From the NCBI GenBank assembly GCA_002345565.1, contig DDVS01000004.1:124001-188000 (forward strand): a DNA stretch of 64,000 nucleotides. Reading direction: 5' to 3'. The notes under the pieces were generated by a model. That model worked only from the letters and a program-made list of their open reading frames with translations, ran no database searches and was not told the DNA's origin. This stretch comes from Flavobacteriales bacterium UBA2306 (lineage in GTDB: Bacteria > Bacteroidota > Bacteroidia > Flavobacteriales > Weeksellaceae). Positions 44,524-52,388 of the stretch are shown here, one piece after another. Every line of letters starts with the position of its first letter. Position 1 is the stretch's first letter. A program made the position numbers and the translations under genes.

Positions 44524-45492
44524 ATGTCATTATTAGATTTATCTAAACAAGTAGCTTTAGGAATAGATATAGGCGGTACCAATACCAAATTCGGATTGGT
44601 AAACCACAGGGGAGAAATTCTGGACAAAGGCAGCATCAAAACAGATGTTTATGAGAAAGTAGAAGACTTTATCACCGCGCTTTACGATAACATTAAACCA
44701 TTACTAGACAAGCACATGGAGTCTAAACGTCTCGATGGAATTGGTGTTGGCGCTCCCAATGCCAATTACTTCCGCGGAACAATAGAACAAGCGCCCAATC
44801 TACGTTGGAAAGGAGTTGTCCCTTTTGCAGAATTGATGAAAAATAAATTTGGTGTGCCTTGCAAAATGACCAATGATGCTAATGCAGCAGCTCTGGGAGA
44901 AATGATGTTCGGCGCCGCAAGAGGGATGAAAGATTTCATAATGATAACCTTGGGGACTGGTGTAGGAAGTGGCATTATAGCAGGCGGAAAGCTAATCTAC
45001 GGGCACGATGGATTTGCCGGAGAGCTAGGCCATACCATTGTAAAACCAGGAGGCAGAAAACATTGGAGTACAGGATCGGAAGGAAGTTTAGAATCCTATG
45101 CTTCTGCAACAGGAATAGCCATTACGGCAAAAAAATTCCGAGCAGAGTTCCCGGACTCTATGCTCAATCAATATCCTGAGGAAGCTATCAATTCCAAAAC
45201 CGTACACGAATGTGCTAAAAAAGGCGACCCAACAGCTATTGAAGTGTTCCGTTATACAGGTCAAAAATTAGGAGAGGCGCTTGCCAATTTCGTTATGTTC
45301 TCCTCTCCAGAAGCAATTTTACTTTTTGGGGGTGTAATTAAAGCCGGAGATTTTCTTCTGAAACCTACCAAATTGCATATGGAAAGAAACTTATTGCCCA
45401 TATTCCGTGGAAAAGTAAAATTGGTATTCAGCGAATTGGATGAGGCAGATGCTGCAATACTTGGAGCAAGTGCATTGGTATGGGAAAATTAA
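44524..45492 (+). CDS. ROK family sugar kinase, atypical zinc motif
   Basis: A 322-residue ROK-fold kinase, probably acting on glucose or another hexose with ATP. GIDIGGTNTKFGLV is the phosphate-1 loop, GAPN and LGTGVGSGIIAGGKL are further ATP-binding parts, and FAGELGHTIV carries the ROK His. Directly after it, most ROK proteins have CxCGxxGCLE as a zinc site; here the segment reads HWSTGSEGSLE, so all three Cys are gone. The fold otherwise looks complete. It is monocistronic; the 176 bp before it hold a weak AATCTC/GAGATT hairpin (44354-44372). Confidence 0.85.
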   Translation: MSLLDLSKQVALGIDIGGTNTKFGLVNHRGEILDKGSIKTDVYEKVEDFITALYDNIKPLLDKHMESKRLDGIGVGAPNANYFRGTIEQAPNLRWKGVVPFAELMKNKFGVPCKMTNDANAAALGEMMFGAARGMKDFIMITLGTGVGSGIIAGGKLIYGHDGFAGELGHTIVKPGGRKHWSTGSEGSLESYASATGIAITAKKFRAEFPDSMLNQYPEEAINSKTVHECAKKGDPTAIEVFRYTGQKLGEALANFVMFSSPEAILLFGGVIKAGDFLLKPTKLHMERNLLPIFRGKVKLVFSELDEADAAILGASALVWEN

Positions 45493-45586
45493 ATAATTTA
45501 GATTTTTTTTAAAATTCTTAGCGATTTTTGATAGGAATAATTTTTATTAGTAAGCTATCTGAAATCAAAAGATTTTGCTAAAAGAA

Positions 45587-46240
45587 ATGAATCGTTATTT
45601 ATTATTAATACTAAGCTTTTTTCTTGTCAATTGTAACGGACAAGAGAAAAAAACAAAATCATTAACAAATCAAAAAATGGATAAAAACAATTTGGAATAT
45701 GCCACATTGGCTGGTGGATGTTTCTGGTGTGTGGAAAGCTGTTTCCATATGCTGAAAGGCGTAGATTCTGTAATTTCCGGATATTCCGGCGGGCATAAAG
45801 AAAATCCTACTTATGCAGAAGTTTGCACAGGAACAACTGGCCACGCAGAAGTGGTTCAGATTGCATTTGACCCAAAGGTTATTTCTTACAAACAATTGTT
45901 GGAGGTATTCTGGTTTCTTCATAATCCTACTACACTTAATCGTCAAGGTAATGATATAGGAACGCAGTACAGATCTTCTATTTTCTATCATTCCGAAAAA
46001 CAAAAGCAGGAAGCGGAAGAATCTCTAAAAGTATCGGAAGCAAAACAAGAATGGAATGGTAAATATGTCACAGAGATTGTTCCTTTTGAAAAATTCTGGT
46101 CAGCAGAAGCGTATCATCAAGGATATTATAATGCCAATCCTACGCAGCCTTATTGCAGTGCTGTTGTGGGCCCAAAAATTCAGAAATTCAAAAAACATTT
46201 TGGAGAATTGGGTTGGCTAAACGAAAAAGTGGAGAATTAA
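45587..46240 (+). CDS. msrA: Peptide-methionine (S)-S-oxide reductase, lipoprotein form
   Basis: Repairs oxidised methionine (S epimer) in proteins. The 217 residues have the catalytic Cys45 in GGCFWC, followed by GYSGGHKENPTYAEVCTG, GHAEVV, and IGTQYRSSIFYH, all MsrA landmarks. Residues 1-15 form a hydrophobic signal ending in FLVNC, so Cys16 is a likely lipidation site and the enzyme acts outside the cytosol. ATG 45587 is used; an upstream TTG adds four residues. No fused MsrB domain. The stop codon lies inside the terminator loop. Confidence 0.92.
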   Translation: MNRYLLLILSFFLVNCNGQEKKTKSLTNQKMDKNNLEYATLAGGCFWCVESCFHMLKGVDSVISGYSGGHKENPTYAEVCTGTTGHAEVVQIAFDPKVISYKQLLEVFWFLHNPTTLNRQGNDIGTQYRSSIFYHSEKQKQEAEESLKVSEAKQEWNGKYVTEIVPFEKFWSAEAYHQGYYNANPTQPYCSAVVGPKIQKFKKHFGELGWLNEKVEN

Positions 46241-46256
46241 TCTCCACTTTTTTTAT
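46225..46256 (+). terminator. Intrinsic terminator of msrA
   Basis: AAAAGTGGAGA (46225-46235) pairs perfectly with TCTCCACTTTT (46241-46251); the msrA stop is in the loop and a T-run follows. Confidence 0.8.
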
Positions 46257-46307
46257 TTTATTTTCCATTCTTGATTTCGGTTATTTTTTGATCTTTTCTG
46301 CCCGTTA

Positions 46308-46502
46308 TCAATATTGTACGCCGTTGTTCTGAAGAGTGATTTTTTCCATCCGTTTAACTTTATATTGAGCTGTTGCCAAAAAACCTAATTGAAATAACAC
46401 CGCATCTCCATCGATTTTCAGACCATAAGTAAGTTTCCGGAGAGTAGTATCTTCTTCTTTGTTATAGGTTTGTGTACAAACAAATATAATAACATTAAAG
46501 AA
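46308..46502 (-). pseudogene. Possible gene remnant behind the DUF3078 gene
   Basis: On the minus strand a frame of 64 codons is open between stops at 46503-46505 and 46308-46310. Its translation looks protein-like (CTQTYNKEEDTTLRKLTYG, LKIDGDAVLFQLGFL, KRMEKITLQNNG) with a hydrophobic beginning, but it has no ATG, GTG or TTG at its start. An ATG in another frame (MLLYLFV...) lies exactly over the hydrophobic part. This fits a small exported protein gene broken by a frameshift near its start. It follows the DUF3078 gene on the same strand. No family recognised. Confidence 0.35.
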
Positions 46503-46509
46503 TCAAAAG

Positions 46510-47628
46510 TTAATTAACAAAAGGTTTTATAACGCCATTATTTTTATCCCTTTCCATTTTGTAGCCTAGATTATAGATAACGCCAATCCCTAAAGTCTGT
46601 TTTCTCTGCAACTTTTGGATTTGATCATGGTCATAAATCATATCAATAGTTACCACAGTGGTGATATATTTGTTAAATTTAAGATTAAGGCTTCCGCTGT
46701 AATTAATATCTACCCTTTCTGAATGTTCCAGATAATTACTAAACAAATTAATCTGATTAACATAAGTGGCGTCTTTGAAAAGTTTTATTTTATAAAGGAC
46801 ATTTAACATGGCACCCAGCTCCGATCTTATGCTTTGTCCATCCCTTTCGAGACCATAATTCCCGGCAACCTGAAGTTTTTGATCTAACACAAAGGTGAAC
46901 TTCCCGTTTATTGGCCTCAGGATAATCTGGAAATTATCATTAGGATTATAAGAAAAACCCAGACCTATATTAAGATAACCAGGCGCCATAAGTTTTGAAA
47001 TCCTATCATCAAAAACCGGATCTGGTGTATTAGAATAATTATATCCTGCTGTAAATTGAGACAAAAACTGGAAACCTGTAGATAAATAATAATGTTGCGC
47101 TAATTCATAACCATAGTTTGTCATTACATTAATATAATCATCCGTTTTTCTGGTAGATTGCCCTGTGGAAGAAACAAATCCGTAGCCCAGTTGTATATTA
47201 TTATCCAGATAATGCTTGCCTTTTTTATAGACAATATTATAGTTAGCTTTCCCTATTACACCAATATTATTGTTGCCTCCTGCATACCAATTGGCAAAAG
47301 ATGACTGATTAAAAACCAAACTATTTTGACCGAAGATGAACCAACGTTTCAAAGTGGGCAATGTTAGAATACTAGATGGAGTAATAGGACCAGAATCATT
47401 ACCTCCTGGAATAACCACTATATTACTGTTTAGTTTTATAGAATCTCTTTTGATTCTTTTCAAATCTACAATTCTGGGGTTAGAAAGACTATCGATATCC
47501 AAGCCACTAGAATCCCATTTTTTCTGAGAAATAGAGTCTATTATTTTTTGATAATCAACAACTTGAGAATAAGATAAAAAACTTAAAAACAGACCACACA
47601 GTGCCAAAATCTTTTTCATTAATTTCAT
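46510..47628 (-). CDS. DUF3078 family outer-membrane-associated protein
   Basis: A 372-residue exported protein. A signal peptide (1-21, ending LSYSQ) and a variable region are followed by the DUF3078 core with WFIFGQNSLVFNQSSFANWYAGGNNNIG (quoted in part) and many beta strands (LDNNIQLGYGF, LNIGLGFSYNP, TLGIGVIYNLGYK). The pattern suggests an outer-membrane barrel. DUF3078 proteins are widespread in Bacteroidota with no known function. Met1 or Met4 may be used. A TATTTTTG box (47637-47644) lies just upstream. Confidence 0.83.
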   Translation of the reverse strand: MKLMKKILALCGLFLSFLSYSQVVDYQKIIDSISQKKWDSSGLDIDSLSNPRIVDLKRIKRDSIKLNSNIVVIPGGNDSGPITPSSILTLPTLKRWFIFGQNSLVFNQSSFANWYAGGNNNIGVIGKANYNIVYKKGKHYLDNNIQLGYGFVSSTGQSTRKTDDYINVMTNYGYELAQHYYLSTGFQFLSQFTAGYNYSNTPDPVFDDRISKLMAPGYLNIGLGFSYNPNDNFQIILRPINGKFTFVLDQKLQVAGNYGLERDGQSIRSELGAMLNVLYKIKLFKDATYVNQINLFSNYLEHSERVDINYSGSLNLKFNKYITTVVTIDMIYDHDQIQKLQRKQTLGIGVIYNLGYKMERDKNNGVIKPFVN

Positions 47629-47636
47629 ATTTGTAG

Positions 47637-47644
47637 CAAAAATA
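47637..47644 (-). promoter_or_regulatory. -7 box of the DUF3078 gene
   Basis: TATTTTTG on the minus strand matches TAnnTTTG but lies only about 8-18 bp from the two candidate start codons. This would favour Met4 or a very short leader. Confidence 0.3.
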
Positions 47645-47761
47645 GTAAATCAAAATTTGAAAAGTCGGACTTTCTAACCAAATACCAACTGATTTTGCAA
47701 GAATTTACAGCCATTTTTACCGTTCCGGAGAATTGGCTACAAAATTGTGGTACATAAAGCC

Positions 47762-48538
47762 ATGCTAAGAAAATCATTCAGACTCAAATCATTCCTTGTA
47801 CCAATTACTATGCTGGTATTGATGTGGATTTTCTTTATTTTACAAAACTTTGGCTTTTTTTATGGCTGTGACGGTGCTATTATTCCGTTAATGCCACAAG
47901 GGCTGAAGGGTGTTCTTTTTGCGCCTCTTTTGCACGGTAATCTGGATCATATTGTCAGTAATTCTATGCCTATTGGTATTTTGCTCTTCTTACTGTTCGA
48001 GTTTTATCCCAAGATTGCCGGAAAAATCTTCTTGATTGGCTGGATAGCTTCTGGCTTATTAGTCTGGATGCTTCCGCCCATTGATATGATAACGGGACAG
48101 TGGAACTACAACTGCATCATTGGCGCCAGCGGATTGGTTTACATGTTAGCATTTTTCATTTTCTTCAGCGGTGTATTCCGATGGAATATGAAATTGTTGA
48201 CCATTTCTCTTCTGGTGGCGTTGTATTATGGTAGTTTAATTTGGGGTATATTTCCTGAAGAGTTTTTCACACAATTGCAAGAACCCAGCAAAATTAGTTG
48301 GCAGTCTCACCTTTCCGGGAGTATTACCGGTATTTTAATGGCTATTATTTTCAGGAAAATAGGAGAAGAGAAAAAAAGGAAATTTATCTGGGAATATCCT
48401 AATTATTACAATGAAAGAGACGATAAAATGTGGCAAAACTATATCGCAAACCATCCGGAAGATTTTGATGAATTACCTCAATTGAAACAAGAAAGCATTT
48501 GGGAATATCTGGATGAAATACGTAGAAAAGAGAAATAG
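47762..48538 (+). CDS. Rhomboid family intramembrane serine protease
   Basis: A 258-residue membrane protein with six hydrophobic segments in residues 12-205 and a charged cytosolic tail. The catalytic pair is visible: Ser123 in IIGASGLVY and His183 in WQSHLSGSITG. LLHGNLDHIVSNSMP near residues 58-72 is the conserved His/Asn region of the first loop and helix 2. ATG 47762 is used over an upstream GTG. The substrate is unknown. It lies 30 bp before dprA on the same strand. Confidence 0.9.
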   Translation: MLRKSFRLKSFLVPITMLVLMWIFFILQNFGFFYGCDGAIIPLMPQGLKGVLFAPLLHGNLDHIVSNSMPIGILLFLLFEFYPKIAGKIFLIGWIASGLLVWMLPPIDMITGQWNYNCIIGASGLVYMLAFFIFFSGVFRWNMKLLTISLLVALYYGSLIWGIFPEEFFTQLQEPSKISWQSHLSGSITGILMAIIFRKIGEEKKRKFIWEYPNYYNERDDKMWQNYIANHPEDFDELPQLKQESIWEYLDEIRRKEK

Positions 48539-48568
48539 TTTTTTTATCTTCGTATAAACACAAAAACA

Positions 48569-49672
48569 ATGTTTCCCGAAGAATACCTTTACATACTGGC
48601 GCTAAAACAATGCAAAAATATTGGCAATACCAATCTTAAAAAACTCATAGAAAACGTTGGCTCAGCAAAAGATGTTTGGCAAGCTTCCAAAAAAGAATTG
48701 CTTGATATTTCCGGTATTGGAAAAATAACCATTCAAGATATAGGAAAACCCGATTTTCTACACAATGCAGAAAAAGAAATTAAATTCTGCGAACGGCAAG
48801 ACATCAACATAGTATCTTTACAAGACAAACATTACCCTGCTCACCTCTTTAATTGTGATGATGCTCCTCTACTACTTTTCTACAAAGGAAAAATAGAAAA
48901 TATTATCCACCCCATAAGTATTGTTGGAACCAGAAAACTGACAGCTTACGGCAGAGGCTTTATTCAGGATTTGATGAAAGAATTTTCCGGTAAAAAAATT
49001 TATTCTGTAAGCGGATTAGCCATTGGCGCAGACACTTGTGTCCATGAAGAATCTCTCAAAAACAACATCCCAACCATCGCCGTGCTGGCTCAAAGTCTGG
49101 ATACTATCTATCCTGCAAGCAATAAAAATCTTTCTAAAAAAATCCTTGAAAACAATGGCGTTCTAATAACAGAATATGCTACATTTGATGGTCTTAGCAA
49201 AGAGTATTTCCTCCAAAGGAACAGGATTATTGCGGGTTTATCTCCCCAGCTCCTTGTAGTGGAAACAGCCTATGGAGGTGGTTCTGTAACTACTGTAACA
49301 GCAGCTAATAATTACAACAGGGATGTTTTTGCATTGCCCGGCAAAATAACGGACGTTTATAGCCAGGGTTGCAACCAATTGATTGCGCTGAACAAAGCAG
49401 AAAGCATTGTTAACATCCCTTCTCTTTTGGAACATCTTAATATGTCTGCGCAACCAGAACTTTTCCCAAAAGAAAAACCAAAAATTAAACTAGATCCTTC
49501 CAAAACAGAGCATCAGAAAGTTTTGGACTTCATTAAGGAAACGCCTGTTTCTCTGGATGATCTTTCGGATAAAACTAACATCCTGCATCATAAGCTTTTA
49601 CCAATTCTTTTGGATTTAGAAATTTATGGCTACATAAAATGTCTTTCTGGCAGACAATATCTTTTAAATTAG
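48569..49672 (+). CDS. dprA: DNA processing protein DprA
   Basis: Binds incoming single-stranded DNA and loads RecA in natural transformation. The 367 residues have an N-terminal HhH/SAM-like region (IGNTNLKKLIENVGSAKDVW, KELLDISGIGKITIQDI), the Rossmann core (VGTRKLTAYGRGF, SVSGLAIGADTCVHEESL, GGSVTTVTAANNYNRDVFALPG in part) and a C-terminal winged-helix DML1-like domain (TPVSLDDLSDKTNI). Length is normal. It may be co-transcribed with the rhomboid gene. Confidence 0.93.
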   Translation: MFPEEYLYILALKQCKNIGNTNLKKLIENVGSAKDVWQASKKELLDISGIGKITIQDIGKPDFLHNAEKEIKFCERQDINIVSLQDKHYPAHLFNCDDAPLLLFYKGKIENIIHPISIVGTRKLTAYGRGFIQDLMKEFSGKKIYSVSGLAIGADTCVHEESLKNNIPTIAVLAQSLDTIYPASNKNLSKKILENNGVLITEYATFDGLSKEYFLQRNRIIAGLSPQLLVVETAYGGGSVTTVTAANNYNRDVFALPGKITDVYSQGCNQLIALNKAESIVNIPSLLEHLNMSAQPELFPKEKPKIKLDPSKTEHQKVLDFIKETPVSLDDLSDKTNILHHKLLPILLDLEIYGYIKCLSGRQYLLN

Positions 49673-49806
49673 AAAAACTACCATTCTCAACATTCAAAAT
49701 AATTTAACATTAGGTTCAAAAATTATTAACACAAAATGATTAATTATACAATATGCAAAAAAATTAATTAAAATTATTAAATTTTAGATAAAACCTAAAA
49801 AACTTC

Positions 49807-49836
49807 TTGCAAAATTCGAAAATAAAATTAAATTTG
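49807..49836 (+). promoter_or_regulatory. Promoter of gdhA
   Basis: TTG (49807-49809), a 19-bp spacer and TAAATTTG (49829-49836) match the Bacteroidota -33/-7 consensus closely; the gdhA ATG is 20 bp downstream. Confidence 0.6.
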
Positions 49837-49855
49837 TTGTCATAATTATAGAATA

Positions 49856-51214
49856 ATGGAACACTATAACGTTGAACAAAAGATTCAGGAATTTATGGCA
49901 AAAATTGAAGCCAAAAATCCGAACGAACCAGAGTTTATTCAGGCCGTAAAAGAAGTTGCTGTCACTGTAATTCCTTTCATTGCAACAAAAAAAGAATATA
50001 CCGGGATGAAACTCTTAGAAAGAATGGCAGAGCCAGAAAGAGTTATCATCTTCCGAGTGCCTTGGATTGATGACAAAGGAGAAATCCAGGTTAACAGAGG
50101 ATTCAGAATACAAATGAACTCTGCCATTGGTCCTTATAAAGGAGGTATCCGATTTCATCCTACAGTAAATTTAAGCGTTCTAAAATTCTTAGCCTTTGAA
50201 CAAGTTTTCAAAAATAGTTTAACTACTCTTCCTATGGGAGGAGGAAAAGGCGGCTCTGATTTTGATCCTCAGGGGAAATCCGATATGGAAGTCATGCGTT
50301 TTTGCCAGGCTTTTATGACAGAACTTTGCAAACATATTGGTCCAGAAACGGATGTTCCTGCCGGAGATATTGGAGTGGGCGCCAGAGAAATTGGTTACCT
50401 TTTTGGAATGTACAAAAAAATCCGAAATGAGTTTACCGGTGTTTTAACGGGCAAAGGTTTGGCTTATGGTGGTTCTTTAATTAGACCAGAAGCAACGGGA
50501 TATGGTGTAGTTTATTTCGCAGAACAAATGCTGAAAACCATTGGAGAAAAAATAGACGGAAAAACCGCAACTGTTTCTGGATTTGGAAACGTAGCCTGGG
50601 GTGTTGTGAAAAAATTCACAGAACTGGGTGGAAAAGTGCTTACTATATCTGGACCAGATGGATATATCTATGATAAAGACGGTATCTCCGGAGAAAAAAT
50701 AGAATACCTTCTGGAACTACGTGCAACAGGCAATAACAGAGCAGAAGATTATGTTACCAAATATCCATCTGCAGAATTCCACGCCGGAAAACGCCCTTGG
50801 GAAGTTAAATGTGATGTTGCCTTCCCTTGTGCCACTCAGAATGAATTGGATTTAGATGATGCTATCAAATTGGTAGCTAACGGATGCGTTTGTGTGACGG
50901 AAGCAGCCAATATGCCTTCTACCTTGGAGGCTATCAATTATTTCTTGGACAATCAGGTTTTATTCTCGCCAGGAAAAGCTTCTAACGCAGGTGGTGTCGC
51001 CACTTCTGGTCTGGAAATGACGCAAAACTCCATCAGACTCAACTGGACTTCTGAAGAAGTGGATGCAAGGCTGAAAGAGATTATGATCGGCATTCACAAA
51101 GCGTGCAGAGATTATGGTAGAGAAGAAAATGGCTATGTTAATTATGTAAAAGGGGCTAATATTGCCGGTTTCGTAAAAGTAGCAGAAGCGATGTTGGCGC
51201 AAGGCGTTGTTTAA
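49856..51214 (+). CDS. gdhA: Glutamate dehydrogenase (hexameric, NADP-type)
   Basis: Interconverts 2-oxoglutarate plus ammonia and glutamate. The 452-residue length fits the small hexameric class. Landmarks are NRGFRIQMNSAIGPYKGGIRFHP (quoted in part), the catalytic Lys in LPMGGGKGGSDFDP, GDIGVGAREIGYLFGMYK, the coenzyme-binding SGFGNVAWGVVKKF, and the C-terminal SNAGGVATSGLEMTQNS. Biosynthetic NADP specificity is inferred from the overall type rather than from a single residue. It is monocistronic with its own strong promoter and terminator. Confidence 0.95.
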   Translation: MEHYNVEQKIQEFMAKIEAKNPNEPEFIQAVKEVAVTVIPFIATKKEYTGMKLLERMAEPERVIIFRVPWIDDKGEIQVNRGFRIQMNSAIGPYKGGIRFHPTVNLSVLKFLAFEQVFKNSLTTLPMGGGKGGSDFDPQGKSDMEVMRFCQAFMTELCKHIGPETDVPAGDIGVGAREIGYLFGMYKKIRNEFTGVLTGKGLAYGGSLIRPEATGYGVVYFAEQMLKTIGEKIDGKTATVSGFGNVAWGVVKKFTELGGKVLTISGPDGYIYDKDGISGEKIEYLLELRATGNNRAEDYVTKYPSAEFHAGKRPWEVKCDVAFPCATQNELDLDDAIKLVANGCVCVTEAANMPSTLEAINYFLDNQVLFSPGKASNAGGVATSGLEMTQNSIRLNWTSEEVDARLKEIMIGIHKACRDYGREENGYVNYVKGANIAGFVKVAEAMLAQGVV

Positions 51215-51235
51215 TCTATTTAACAGCATCATTAT

Positions 51236-51275
51236 AAAAAAATGCAACCGATGATCTCGGTTGCATTTTTATTTA
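51236..51275. terminator. Bidirectional intrinsic terminator
   Basis: AATGCAACCGA (51241-51251) pairs with TCGGTTGCATT (51257-51267), flanked by A- and T-runs. It serves gdhA and possibly the convergent cupin gene. Confidence 0.8.
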
Positions 51276-51291
51276 TTTTTATCGTAAAAAA

Positions 51292-52173
51292 TTACTTAGG
51301 TAAGCCTTTTTTTAAAGCATAATTAGCTCTTTCAATGGCTTTTTTCTCTTTCCAGGTCATATATTTTGCTTTGAAATTTCGCTTCATAAAATTGTCAAAA
51401 TTGCGTTGCACTGTAAGATTCCAAAGGGAATGGGCTTTAACACCCCAACTCTTGTCCCAGGCTCTGAGTGAAATAGAGAAACTACCATCCAGATACTTCA
51501 TCCAATGCCACCACCCTGTTGGCATAAAAAGCGTATCGCCGTGTTCCAGATAGCATTCTATGCCTTCTACTCCATTCAAAGCCGGAAATTTTGTAAAATC
51601 AGGATTTTCAATATCATAATCTTCTAGGGCATAAGTTGCATAAGGAATCTGGTATAATCTTTCTTTCCATTTATAATCAAACAATAGGATGTGTTTTCTA
51701 CCATTAAAATGGGTATGGAAAATATGCGCCATATCAATATCATAATGAAGAAAAGTTACAGAGCCTTTTCCTCCGAAAAACATGTTAGGGTATTTATCTA
51801 GAAATCCGCCCATCAAATCTTTTGGAAAGATGTAATCGTCCAATAATTTAGGCGCATGTTTAATGGGATCAAATAAAAAAATTCTGAGATCTGTAGGTTC
51901 TTTTTGGATTAAATCTATATAATCTGCAAATTTCATTTTGGCCGCAGAAGCATTTATGGGTGCAGAAGGATCTGCCTTGGAACTATCATACAAAGGCACT
52001 TCCACATCGCCTACAGCTTGTTTCATATACTCCATTGTCCACTTCTGGTAAGCCGGCCAGTTTTTTGCCATATTTTTTATCACAACAGGTTTGCGTGGCT
52101 TTAGATATTTTTCGAAGAACTCTTCCTTGGTGATATCATCTACAATATCGATAGGTTTTAGAATAACGCCCAT
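51292..52173 (-). CDS. Cupin-like (JmjC-type) putative 2-oxoglutarate oxygenase
   Basis: A 293-residue Cupin_8 protein. Landmarks are KPVVIKNMAKNWPAYQKW at the N-terminus, the HxD iron site in FLHYDIDMAHIF, the 2-oxoglutarate-binding region FNGRKHILLFDYKWKERLY (in part), and FMPTGWWHWMKYLD with the second His. These fit the JmjC/FIH-like branch, which hydroxylates protein side chains. The target is unknown. It is monocistronic; a TAAATTTG box (52194-52201, minus strand) with a TTG 22 bp further upstream lies before it. Confidence 0.85.
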   Translation of the reverse strand: MGVILKPIDIVDDITKEEFFEKYLKPRKPVVIKNMAKNWPAYQKWTMEYMKQAVGDVEVPLYDSSKADPSAPINASAAKMKFADYIDLIQKEPTDLRIFLFDPIKHAPKLLDDYIFPKDLMGGFLDKYPNMFFGGKGSVTFLHYDIDMAHIFHTHFNGRKHILLFDYKWKERLYQIPYATYALEDYDIENPDFTKFPALNGVEGIECYLEHGDTLFMPTGWWHWMKYLDGSFSISLRAWDKSWGVKAHSLWNLTVQRNFDNFMKRNFKAKYMTWKEKKAIERANYALKKGLPK

Positions 52174-52193
52174 GTTAATGTAATATTAAGAGA

Positions 52194-52226
52194 CAAATTT
52201 ATTAAATTTTACCTTCTGAAGTCCAA
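52194..52226 (-). promoter_or_regulatory. Promoter of the cupin gene
   Basis: On the minus strand TTG (52224-52226), a 22-bp spacer and TAAATTTG (52194-52201) lie 20 bp before the cupin ATG. Confidence 0.4.
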
Positions 52227-52324
52227 AAAACAAAATTATTGTTTATATCTGTTATAAATAATTTGAGTTCTAATCTTAAAAAACTGTTGTTTTTCTTTAA
52301 CTATTCCCCTTTTTTGAAGTCCAA
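52217..52324. repeat. 10-bp direct repeat in the cupin/OMP intergenic region
   Basis: TGAAGTCCAA occurs at 52217-52226 and again at 52315-52324 in the same orientation, 98 bp apart, in the 215-bp divergent spacer. The interval is AT-rich and shows no terminal inverted repeats or reading frame. Confidence 0.35.
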
Positions 52325-52388
52325 TAAAAATCTATGTAACAAATTATAAATTTAATCTACTAACAATTTAGTGATATAACAATTAACT

